The notes under the pieces were generated by a model, which was not told the origin of the DNA, ran no database searches, and was given only the letters and a program-made list of their open reading frames with translations. From an uncultured Lachnospiraceae bacterium (GTDB lineage Bacteria; Bacillota; Clostridia; Lachnospirales; Lachnospiraceae): a stretch of 64,000 bases of DNA. The DNA is taken from NCBI GenBank assembly GCA_947644545.1, contig CANRZW010000001.1, positions 124,001-188,000 on the forward strand, read 5' to 3'. Position numbers and translations under genes: made by a program. Shown one piece after another: positions 1 to 7,420 of the stretch. Each line of letters starts with the position of its first letter. Within the stretch, counting starts at the first letter, position 1.

Positions 1-709
1 CGATAACGATCACCGCAGGAGACGTAAAATCATGTTCTTTCGCCTCCTCATATAGTCTGCCCAGCGTCGTGCGCAGACATCTTTGTCTGCCCGTTGTCCC
101 TTCCATGATGACGGCACAGGGCGTGTCCTCACTTTTTCCCGCCGCCAGCAGTCCGGCCGTAATCTCCTGCAGATGATGCATCCCCATCAGGATCACCAGC
201 GTACCGTCCAATCGCGCCAGCGTATCAAAGTCCAGCCGCAGACGTCCATCCCCCTCTGCCACGGTTCCCGTCACCACCGTGACCGCTGTCGAGAGTCCCC
301 TGTGCGTGACCGGAATCCCGGCTGCCGCAGGCACCGCAATGGCGGATGAGATTCCCGGTATCTCCTCACAGGAAATGCCGGCCTCCTTCAATGCTAGGAA
401 TTCTTCGCCGCCTCTGCCAAACACATAGGGATCGCCGCCCTTTAAGCGCACCACCGTCTTACCTTCCGACGCCTTCTCCACCAACAGGTCATTGATCTGT
501 GATTGTTCCCTGGCGTGGCTGCCATAACGCTTTCCCACATAGATCCGCTCACACTCCGGCCCGGTCCACTGCAGCAGCTCCTCCTCTACCAGACTGTCAT
601 AGACCACCACATCGCACCTGCGCAGGACTTGTACCGCCCGCAGAGTCAAAAGCCGCGGATCACCGCACCCGCCGCCTGTCAGATATACTTTTCCGCTCTT
701 CTTATTCAC
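1..709 (-). CDS. cobA: uroporphyrinogen-III C-methyltransferase (SUMT), 3' end cut by window
   Basis: This enzyme transfers two methyl groups from SAM to uroporphyrinogen III, making precorrin-2 for siroheme and cobalamin. The reverse-strand translation shows the family landmarks in order: a modified N-terminal glycine loop (GGGCGDPRLLTLRA), YDSLV, YVGKR, RLKGGDPYVFGRGGEE and PGISSAIAVPAAAGIPVTHR. I chose the GTG at 709 because it sits 9 bases after the hemC stop with AGGGGG just upstream and leads straight into the conserved core. About 236 codons are inside the window and the frame is still open at base 1. In many Clostridia this protein is fused to uroporphyrinogen-III synthase (HemD); whether that is so here cannot be seen. 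It is cotranscribed with hemC. Confidence 0.93.
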   Translation of the reverse strand, partial: MNKKSGKVYLTGGGCGDPRLLTLRAVQVLRRCDVVVYDSLVEEELLQWTGPECERIYVGKRYGSHAREQSQINDLLVEKASEGKTVVRLKGGDPYVFGRGGEEFLALKEAGISCEEIPGISSAIAVPAAAGIPVTHRGLSTAVTVVTGTVAEGDGRLRLDFDTLARLDGTLVILMGMHHLQEITAGLLAAGKSEDTPCAVIMEGTTGRQRCLRTTLGRLYEEAKEHDFTSPAVIVI

Positions 710-718
710 CCTGACCCC

Positions 719-1741
719 CTATGATTCCGTCTTCGCTTTCAGCAGTTTCGCCGCCTGTTCTGCCATCAGCCTGCCCTCCTGCAGATTCGCCCGGCAATCC
801 AGGCTGACGCTTTGCCCGGCATACATCGCATGCAGCGTCAACCTGTCGCACTCCTGTCTGCACCAGGCCGCGGCCGCCTCACTGCAATCCGCCGCAAGCT
901 GCCATAGCACCTCCCGTTCCACCCGAAAACACAGTTCCGTCTCCGTGTCCGTAACCTTACGGCAAAGCGTTTCCACCGCGGTATCCCGTATGGTCTCCAC
1001 CGCAATCATCCCCTGACAGGCCGCCGGTATAAAAATCTTTGGCGACAGCGGACAGAAACGAAACGCCTCCTCGTCACTGCCCTCCTCGCCGCCGATTCCC
1101 AGACGGTCCAGCCCGGCCTTCGCCAGGATGATTCCGTCATAACCGCCCTCCTGCAGTTTGCGCAGTCTCGTGTCCACATTGCCCCGGATATTCTCACAGG
1201 CCACATTTTCCCAGAGCATACCGGCCAACAGCTGACGCCTTCTGCTGCCACTCCCGACCCGGAATATCTCTCCCTTGCTGTCTGTCCCGCCGCATATCTT
1301 TGTACATGCACTCTCTGTTCCGCTTTGTAACAACTGCCCCATGAAAAGCGAATCGCCGGCATCCGATTGCATACAGGCCAAAGGACTGCGCAGCGACGGC
1401 ATTCTTCCGTCCTTTGGAATTACAAGTACATCCCGCACATCAGCCCGCGGCAGGACAGCGGCTATCTCCAATCCGTCCGCCAAGGTCATCGGCAGATCCT
1501 TGGCAGAATGCACCGCAGCATCGATCCTTCCGTCTAACAGCGCCTGCTCCAGTTCCGAAGCAAAGACCCCCTTTTCCCCAATCTCCGACAACGGTTTATC
1601 CTGTATCCTGTCCCCTCTTGTATGCAGAATGACGAGTTCCGTCTCTGCAAAACCTGCTGCCCGCAATAACGCTTCCTGCACTAACGCAGCCTGCTTCAAG
1701 GCCAGTTTGCTGCCCCGCGTTCCTATCCTGATCCTCTCCAT
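719..1741 (-). CDS. hemC: porphobilinogen deaminase (hydroxymethylbilane synthase) with an internal insertion
   Basis: It polymerises four porphobilinogens into hydroxymethylbilane in the cytoplasm. The N-terminus IRIGTRGSKLALKQA, the HSAKDLP motif with catalytic Asp near residue 83, RGNVDTRLRKL near 187 and a Cys near 286 (ADCSEAAAAW, at the place of the dipyrromethane-binding GGC motif) are all visible. At 340 residues it is about 30 longer than usual. The excess lies at about residues 119-158, between the end of domain 1 and the VGSGSRRRQ motif, and contains three cysteines. The normal Gly-Gly before the cofactor cysteine is Ala-Asp. It lies between the precorrin-2 dehydrogenase gene (24-base gap) and cobA in one siroheme operon. 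Confidence 0.93.
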   Translation of the reverse strand: MERIRIGTRGSKLALKQAALVQEALLRAAGFAETELVILHTRGDRIQDKPLSEIGEKGVFASELEQALLDGRIDAAVHSAKDLPMTLADGLEIAAVLPRADVRDVLVIPKDGRMPSLRSPLACMQSDAGDSLFMGQLLQSGTESACTKICGGTDSKGEIFRVGSGSRRRQLLAGMLWENVACENIRGNVDTRLRKLQEGGYDGIILAKAGLDRLGIGGEEGSDEEAFRFCPLSPKIFIPAACQGMIAVETIRDTAVETLCRKVTDTETELCFRVEREVLWQLAADCSEAAAAWCRQECDRLTLHAMYAGQSVSLDCRANLQEGRLMAEQAAKLLKAKTES

Positions 1742-1765
1742 ATCCCTGGCATTCCTTCCTTATCC

Positions 1766-2404
1766 TTACTTCGGCAGAAACTTCATCATTTCCCCGGGCG
1801 ATGCCTTTCCCCCTCTTTGCAGGCAATACAAAAACATCCTCTCCAGGACCTCTTTCCTGTCGTCCTCCCGCGTCACCCGCTCCATCACCAGCGGGCGCAT
1901 TTGACCCAGTAAGTCAATTGTGCTGCCCAGCCCCTCCGGCAGTGCATCGGCGATCTTTCCCCGCACCCATGCCGCCGCCACCGGACTTTTACCGTCCGTG
2001 GAGATGCCCACCGTCAACGCTCCGTCCTTCACCAGCGCCGGAAAAAAGAAGGTACACTTCTCCCGGTCATCCACCACATTGACCGGAATACACGCCGCCT
2101 GACAGTACTCCGCAATACGCCCGTTCAACACTTCGTCATCCGTGGCCGCGATCACGAAATCCGCTCCGGCCAGATCCTCAAGCACAAACGCCCGCTCCTC
2201 CAAAAGAAGAGAAGCCGCCCCATGTTCCTGCTCCCGCGGCCGCTTCTCCAATGCCCTCATACAATCCTCGATCCTGGGCGCGATCACTGTCAGCACCGGG
2301 CCAAAAGGAAGCAGCTTCTCCACCTTCCTCGCCGCCACCCGGCCGCCGCCCACGATCACCCCCTCTTTCCCGCCTATCTCCATAAAAAAGGGGAAATGTC
2401 CCAT
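1766..2404 (-). CDS. precorrin-2 dehydrogenase / sirohydrochlorin ferrochelatase (Met8p/CysG-N type)
   Basis: A 212-residue protein of the family that oxidises precorrin-2 with NAD to sirohydrochlorin and, in bifunctional members, inserts iron to give siroheme. The N-terminal Rossmann motif VIVGGGRVAARK (residues 16-27), TVIAPRIE, VIAATDDEVLN and the signature NVVDDREKCTFFFPA with Asp112/Asp113 are visible; the equivalent Asp of CysG/Met8p is the general base. Length is typical of stand-alone members (SirC/YlnF). It sits between hemA and hemC on the same strand, which together with cobA gives most of a uroporphyrinogen-to-siroheme route. Whether this copy chelates iron cannot be decided from sequence. 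Confidence 0.9.
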   Translation of the reverse strand: MGHFPFFMEIGGKEGVIVGGGRVAARKVEKLLPFGPVLTVIAPRIEDCMRALEKRPREQEHGAASLLLEERAFVLEDLAGADFVIAATDDEVLNGRIAEYCQAACIPVNVVDDREKCTFFFPALVKDGALTVGISTDGKSPVAAAWVRGKIADALPEGLGSTIDLLGQMRPLVMERVTREDDRKEVLERMFLYCLQRGGKASPGEMMKFLPK

Positions 2405-2504
2405 ACTATCTGCCGCCTTTCCTGCACTCTTTCAGAATACCTTGTCATTGCCTGCCAGATATCCGTTTTCTGCCATTCGTGCACGACTTATGATCTGATA
2501 ATCT

Positions 2505-2568
2505 GATACTCTGATGTCTTGATAATCTGACGTCCCGATACTCTGATGTCTTGATGATCTGACGTCCT
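2505..2568. repeat. two tandem copies of a 32-bp unit between hemA and the dehydrogenase gene
   Basis: Units 2505-2536 and 2537-2568 each begin GATACTCTGATGTCTTGA and end in ATCTGACGTCC plus one variable base; they differ at 2 of 32 positions. A partial third start (GATAC) follows at 2569 and shorter CTGATA-like pieces precede the array. The array ends just before the hemA stop codon region, inside the presumed transcript. Confidence 0.9.
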
Positions 2569-2575
2569 GATACGC

Positions 2576-3733
2576 TCACCGTTGTTTCTCATACACTGCC
2601 TGCTTCTTCAACACCTGCATAACGGCTTCAAATGATGCACTGTCCAGCTCGTCACGCAGCAAATAGAGCAACTTTTCCGCCGGGTACTGCGCATAGCGTT
2701 CCTTCCAATCTCGGTCAGTCTCCGTAAACCGGTGAAACGAAAGCGTCTTACTAAGCTTCTCCAGCTCTTCCGCCAGAATCTCCTCCGCATCCGCCAGCGC
2801 CTGCTGCTTTAATCTGTTATTCTCTTCAGCCAGACTCTTAATCTCATCTAACGCCACAAAGCGGCAGTGCTCCAGCCACCCAATCTCCGCGTCGATATCC
2901 GGCGGCATGGAAATATCAATAAAAAGCCTCTCTTTCGTCTCCCTGGCCCTTCTCAAAACTTCCCTGACCCGGCCCGCCGTCAGCGTATAATGCGGACTGG
3001 CCGTGGCGGAGATCACCGCATCCGCTTCCTGCAGATAAGCATACCGCTCCTGATAGGGCACATTTTCCACCCGTGGACTACTGCTTTGGAGCAGCCCATT
3101 GTGCGACCGGATCGTGGCAATAACCCGGATATTTTCCTGACTCAGCAGATTCTTCAGGATAATGCCGCCCATCTGTCCGCTGCTGCCAATCAACAGCACC
3201 GTTTTATGCGGCAACGGCAGACGAAACACTTCATTTGCCGCCAGCGTAGCCACGGAAACGGAAGTTTTGGAGAGCATCGTCTCCGTCTTCACCCGCTTGG
3301 CACACGCCAGCGCCGCCTGAAAAATGCAATTCAACTCATAGCCGGTACAGCCGGCCTCCTTGGCGCGGGTGTAAGCATCCCGCACCTGTCCCAGGATCTC
3401 ATCCTCCCCGATCACCATGGACTCCATCCCGCAGACTACCCGGAAAAGATGCTGCAGCGCCTTTCGCCCCTGATATCGCCTTGCCAGCCCTCTGATCCAC
3501 TCGCCGTCACAGCCGGTCTCCCTGGCCAGCGCTTCTTCCAACTCCCGGAAACGGTTTGCCTCTCCCGGCACATAAATCTCCATGCGGTTGCAGGTGGACA
3601 ATGTCACACATTCATCCACCCCGGCAGCCGCCAGGATCTCCCGCCGGAAATTCTCCGCCTTTTCTCCCGGAATACAGCACTTCTGCCGCTTGACAGATGC
3701 CGCCGTCTTATGGCTGATACTGATACATTCCAT
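2576..3733 (-). CDS. hemA: glutamyl-tRNA reductase
   Basis: It reduces Glu-tRNA(Glu) to glutamate-1-semialdehyde with NADPH, the first step of C5-pathway tetrapyrrole synthesis. The N-terminus has ISHKTA and the LSTCNRMEIYV motif with the nucleophilic Cys48. The central NADPH fold starts with VLLIGSSGQMG, and SATASPHYTL and FIDISMPPDID follow. It is 385 residues, somewhat shorter than the usual 410-450, with a reduced C-terminal dimerisation region. It is the first gene of the hemA/dehydrogenase/hemC/cobA run and lies 127 bases after the multi-domain reductase gene on the same strand. Confidence 0.95.
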   Translation of the reverse strand: MECISISHKTAASVKRQKCCIPGEKAENFRREILAAAGVDECVTLSTCNRMEIYVPGEANRFRELEEALARETGCDGEWIRGLARRYQGRKALQHLFRVVCGMESMVIGEDEILGQVRDAYTRAKEAGCTGYELNCIFQAALACAKRVKTETMLSKTSVSVATLAANEVFRLPLPHKTVLLIGSSGQMGGIILKNLLSQENIRVIATIRSHNGLLQSSSPRVENVPYQERYAYLQEADAVISATASPHYTLTAGRVREVLRRARETKERLFIDISMPPDIDAEIGWLEHCRFVALDEIKSLAEENNRLKQQALADAEEILAEELEKLSKTLSFHRFTETDRDWKERYAQYPAEKLLYLLRDELDSASFEAVMQVLKKQAVYEKQR

Positions 3734-3830
3734 TTCCCTTTATCCTTCCAGATAACCCCATTTATCCCCGCGGGCAACGAGCCTGGTGGCTGTTTGCAGC
3801 AGGGTCTATGATCGCTCTCCGCATTCTCCC

Positions 3831-3848
3831 GGACATGAATTCATGTCC
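3831..3848. promoter_or_regulatory. perfect 18-bp palindrome upstream of hemA
   Basis: GGACATGAATTCATGTCC is self-complementary over all 18 bases. It lies 12 bases beyond the stop codon of the fusion reductase gene and about 100 bases before hemA. Without a loop it is a poor terminator, so a protein-binding site is plausible; the regulator is unknown. Confidence 0.4.
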
Positions 3849-3860
3849 TCTTCATATCAC

Positions 3861-6446
3861 TTAGCAGGTCGCCCCGCCTTTCAGATGCAGCTTCGCCCCG
3901 ATGATCTCTTCCTTGCGGGCCAGCAGATCGTCCGTCATAAGCTGGGCCTGCACATTCTCGAATCCGAGTCTGCTGATGGTATCCGCGAAGCGTTCGCCCG
4001 TCCTGCCCTGTTCCCGGAACAACAGGATCGCCTTTTCCAGTACGGAAAGCACTTCTTTTTCGCTTAAGAAAATCTTATCCAGCTTCCTCCCCTGGGCTAC
4101 CCGCTTGCCCCAGCGGCCGCCGATGTAAACACGGTAACCGTAAGCGCTCTCCTCCGCTGCCTTAAACGGGCATTTGCCCACGCAGCGGCCGCAGTTGTTA
4201 CACTGGTCCGGATCGATCACCAGCTTGCCGTCCACCACCAAAGATGCCTCCACCGGGCACGCCAGAGCGACCTGACAGATCTTACAGCCGCGGCATTTCT
4301 CCGGATCGATCACCGGCACTTTCTGTCCTACGATACCGAAATCGTTCAGATCCGGTTTCACACAGTTGTTCGGGCACCCGCCCACCGCGATCTTGAACTT
4401 ATGGGGCAGCTTCACAGACGCATAGCCGTGGAAGAACCGCTCATGAATCTCCTCCGACAGGCGATAGGAATCCAAAAGGCCGTATTGGCAGGTCGTTCCC
4501 TTACATGCCACCACCGGACGCACTTTGGATCCGGTACCGCCGGTCTCCAAACCTTCCTCCGCCAGAAATGCCCGGAGCGCCTCGATCCTGTCAAAAGGCA
4601 CTCCCACGATCTCCATCGTCAGACGGGTGGTCATCACCACATCCCCGCTGCCGAACCTCTCCGCCGCCTCCGCGATCTTCTTATGCTCTGCCACGGTGAT
4701 CTTGCCGTTTCTGGTGATCACGCGCACGTTGAACTTATTGGTGCCCTTATTGTGCAGACAGCCCAGCGCCTTGACACGGGTGATCTCCTCCGCCGGCACC
4801 GTCACCACACCCGGCTTTTCCGCCGCCTTCACCACATTGAAGAAGGAAGACCCTTCCAACACCTTCGTGTTCGTATAGCCGTAGCGTTTCAGCCTGTTCT
4901 GCAGCAGATAGGCCCTCTTGCCTTTCGCGCACACAAGCAGAAGCTTCTCGTCTTTACCAAGCCCCGGCACCTCACCTTTTACTTTTAACAGATCCACATA
5001 AGTGGCTCCCGCAATGGTCGGCCCCGCCGGATTCACGTCGATCACACGATAACCTTCCGCCGCTCCGGCCAGATACTCCGCCGGCGTGAAGCTGTCCAGA
5101 TCGCCCTCGATCTTATTCAGAAGCATATGTACCGCCTGCACGAAAGGATGAATTGCCGTGGAAAAAGGCGGCGCATAGGACAGATCCAGACAAGTCATCT
5201 GCTCCAGCGTGGCGCCGAAGGTCACTGCCATCACACCGATGTCCGTCACCTTATCCACCGCGCCCGGGCCCAATACCTGCACGCCCAGCAGCTTATGGCT
5301 GTCCGCATCTGCCACCAGCTTGATGGCAAACCATGCGCTGCCCGGATAATAATGCGCCTTGTCATCCGTCACCGCCAGCACACAGGCCGGCTTATAGCCC
5401 GCCGCTTTTGCCTGCTCCTCGGAAAGCCCTGTCCGGCCGCCCGAAAGCCCCGGCAGCTTCACCACGCCCGTTCCCAGAACGCCCGGATAACTCACATCTC
5501 TGCCGCCAAGCGAAAGCGCCAGCGTCCGGCCCTCCATGTTGGCGGAAGACCCCATGGGCGACCACTGCCGCTCACCCGTGAGACGGTTCTTCACCATCGC
5601 ACAGTCACCTGCCGCATACACATCCGGCACGCTGGTCGCCATCTTAGCATCCACCAGGATCGTGCCTTTAAACATCTCCATGCCCGTATCCTGCAAAAAG
5701 CCCGTATTCGGCCGGATGCCGATGGACAGGATCACCATGTCTGCCGGCAGCAGTCCCTTGTCCGTCTGCACGCCTTCCGCTCTCTCCTCGCCCGTCACGC
5801 CGTTAAGCTTCGTTCCGGTGAGCACCGTGATTCCCTTTTTCTCCAAATGACGGACTGCAAAATTCGCCATCTCCGTGTCGAAGCCCGGCATGATCTGCGG
5901 AGCCATATCGATCAGCGTCACGGACAATCCCTTTTCCAGAAGGTTCTCCGCCACTTCCAGACCGATGAAACCGCCGCCAACAACCACGGCTCGCTTCACA
6001 CCGTCGCGGGCAATATACTCCCTTGTCTCAATCGCATCGTCAGGCGTCCGCATCACGAACACACCCGGCAGATTAAGGCCCGGCAGAGGCGGCACCACCG
6101 GCGATGCCCCCACCGCCACGATACAGGCATCGTACTCGTAGACTTCCTCCGCTCCCGTGCGCAGATTCTTCGCCGTCGCCTTCTTCCCGGCCGGATCAAG
6201 CGCCACCACTTCCCGCTGCGGATAGACCATCGCCCCGGTCAACGTACTATACTTCTCCGGCGTATTCACGATCAGCTGCTCCTTCTCCGGGATCGATCCG
6301 CCCACATAATAGGGCAGTCCGCAGCCCGCATAGGAAATGTCCTTTCCCTTCGTGACAATGGTCACCTCCGCTTCCGGATTCACCCGTTTAAATTTCGCCG
6401 CAGCCTTCGTTCCGGCCGCCACCCCGCCAATTACCAGTAATTTCAT
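3861..6446 (-). CDS. fused CoA-disulfide-reductase-like flavoprotein / rhodanese / siroheme sulfite-reductase-like domain / 2[4Fe-4S] ferredoxin
   Basis: One 861-residue chain carries four recognisable modules. Residues 1-445 are a FAD/NAD(P)H disulfide oxidoreductase of the CoA-disulfide/NADH-oxidase type (VIGGVAAGTKAA, redox Cys42 in YAGCGLPYY, second dinucleotide fold VVVGGGFIGLEVAE at 154-167, AAGDCA at 278). Residues about 455-555 are a rhodanese-like domain with Cys506 in VCAKGKRA. Residues about 565-710 resemble a nitrite/sulfite reductase ferredoxin-like plus siroheme half (TTRLTMEIVG; Cys648, Cys653, Cys691, Cys695). Residues 712-765 hold two ferredoxin motifs, the first with CxxCxxC-x5-CP spacing, the second classical. 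This layout suggests electron flow from NAD(P)H through flavin and clusters to a siroheme, acting on persulfide, sulfite or similar. It has AGAGGAGG upstream and precedes the siroheme genes. Substrate is inference. Confidence 0.88.
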   Translation of the reverse strand: MKLLVIGGVAAGTKAAAKFKRVNPEAEVTIVTKGKDISYAGCGLPYYVGGSIPEKEQLIVNTPEKYSTLTGAMVYPQREVVALDPAGKKATAKNLRTGAEEVYEYDACIVAVGASPVVPPLPGLNLPGVFVMRTPDDAIETREYIARDGVKRAVVVGGGFIGLEVAENLLEKGLSVTLIDMAPQIMPGFDTEMANFAVRHLEKKGITVLTGTKLNGVTGEERAEGVQTDKGLLPADMVILSIGIRPNTGFLQDTGMEMFKGTILVDAKMATSVPDVYAAGDCAMVKNRLTGERQWSPMGSSANMEGRTLALSLGGRDVSYPGVLGTGVVKLPGLSGGRTGLSEEQAKAAGYKPACVLAVTDDKAHYYPGSAWFAIKLVADADSHKLLGVQVLGPGAVDKVTDIGVMAVTFGATLEQMTCLDLSYAPPFSTAIHPFVQAVHMLLNKIEGDLDSFTPAEYLAGAAEGYRVIDVNPAGPTIAGATYVDLLKVKGEVPGLGKDEKLLLVCAKGKRAYLLQNRLKRYGYTNTKVLEGSSFFNVVKAAEKPGVVTVPAEEITRVKALGCLHNKGTNKFNVRVITRNGKITVAEHKKIAEAAERFGSGDVVMTTRLTMEIVGVPFDRIEALRAFLAEEGLETGGTGSKVRPVVACKGTTCQYGLLDSYRLSEEIHERFFHGYASVKLPHKFKIAVGGCPNNCVKPDLNDFGIVGQKVPVIDPEKCRGCKICQVALACPVEASLVVDGKLVIDPDQCNNCGRCVGKCPFKAAEESAYGYRVYIGGRWGKRVAQGRKLDKIFLSEKEVLSVLEKAILLFREQGRTGERFADTISRLGFENVQAQLMTDDLLARKEEIIGAKLHLKGGATC

Positions 6447-6556
6447 ACCCTGCCTAACCTCCTCTTTCTATGATTCCGTAACCCTTGATAGCCTTGTTTC
6501 CTTTTCATTACTTAATGATGCCATAAAAAGAAGAAAAATGCAATTCCGATGAAATT

Positions 6557-6581
6557 CCCTGCGCTGCAGCAGGATGCAGGG
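6557..6581 (-). terminator. possible hairpin after the XRE regulator gene
   Basis: CCCTGC and GCAGGG arms enclose a 13-base loop containing CTGCAGC. It lies just after the stop codon of the 6600-7079 regulator, but only a weak AAUUUC tract follows, so termination is uncertain. Confidence 0.3.
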
Positions 6582-6599
6582 CACCGCAAATAACAACTC

Positions 6600-7079
6600 C
6601 TATCCCCTCCTCTCAAGCTCCCGCAGGTTGATCATGGAAATGATCTCTTTCTGCCGCTTTTCCACCTCCTCGATCCTGATTCTGCCAATGTCATTTCTTA
6701 TTTTTTCAAACGCAATGGCAGGAAACAGTTTTTCACATAGATCATTAATCCCCGGCGATGCCCCCATCAGAGCTGTTACAAGCGCCTTCTCGTCAAACAG
6801 TCGCAGACTCTCTTCCAGCTCCTTTTCCGGAATTGCGGACAGCTGTTCAAAATCCGTTATCTTCCGGGGCTGTATGTCCGGTTCTAATATGTCGTTGATG
6901 GAGATGTCATACAGGTTGGACAGCTGCAGAAGAATCTCCAGGTCTGGGATCGTCGCTCCCGTCTCCCATTTTGAGACAGCCTGTCTCGACAGGTGCAGTC
7001 TTTTAGCCAGATCCTCCTGCGTGTAATGATGCCTTTTCCGCAGATATTGTAAATGCCCCGCTATCAGATTCGTATTCAT
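6600..7079 (-). CDS. XRE-family (Cro/C1-type) transcriptional regulator
   Basis: A 159-residue DNA-binding protein. Its N-terminal 60 residues form a typical Cro/C1 helix-turn-helix (LRKRHHYTQEDLAKRLHLS, then RQAVSKWETGATIPDLE). The C-terminal part is a charged, probably helical tail without a recognised domain. I start it at the ATG at 7079 because AAAGGAG lies 10 bases upstream and the family begins just before the helix-turn-helix; a longer reading to 7238 has no such site. A perfect TATAAT on the same strand lies at 7123-7128. It is read away from the AraC-type gene at 7421 and toward the fusion reductase. Its target is not evident. Confidence 0.85.
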   Translation of the reverse strand: MNTNLIAGHLQYLRKRHHYTQEDLAKRLHLSRQAVSKWETGATIPDLEILLQLSNLYDISINDILEPDIQPRKITDFEQLSAIPEKELEESLRLFDEKALVTALMGASPGINDLCEKLFPAIAFEKIRNDIGRIRIEEVEKRQKEIISMINLRELERRG

Positions 7080-7420
7080 ATTAAATCCACTCCTTTCTCG
7101 TCCCTGTACTGCTGTTATCTCTATTATAAAGCATATGGAAAGAAGCGATAAGCATCTGTCAGGCGCAATAAAGCAAGCAATAATCGTCTGGCAGATTGCT
7201 ATACCGCTTGCTGTCACTCCCTGCCCTGAAACTTCCATTCCAAAAACAAGGACAAATAAAAGCCCAAAATGTCAGGACTTCCACATACGCATATGTTACA
7301 ATGACTTCATCAGGGCAGGAGTCAAACAGTCAATAATCCCGCCACAAGCACAGTGCCTGGCTCATTGCACGCGGGATAAATTGACAACAACATAATCAGT
7401 ATGGACGACAGGGAGGAAAC
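7080..7420. other. intergenic region between divergent regulator genes
   Basis: About 340 bases without a convincing gene. It holds a minus-strand TATAAT at 7123-7128 for the XRE gene and a plus-strand extended -10 (TGTTACAAT, 7294-7302) for the AraC-type gene; neither has a good -35. TTGACA at 7381 has no -10 at proper spacing. Nothing else was recognised. Confidence 0.5.
7123..7128 (-). promoter_or_regulatory. -10 element for the XRE regulator
   Basis: TATAAT on the minus strand, about 45 bases before the ATG at 7079. The -35 position (TTATCG) is poor. Confidence 0.45.

Noticed and set aside
5127-6440. 437-codon plus-strand open frame
   Set aside because: It is antisense to the fusion reductase. 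Its product is full of His/Arg and has no domain, as is usual for shadows of GC-rich genes.
7381-7386. TTGACA before the AraC-type gene
   Set aside because: No -10 box at 16-18 bp spacing; only the ribosome binding site and ATG follow.
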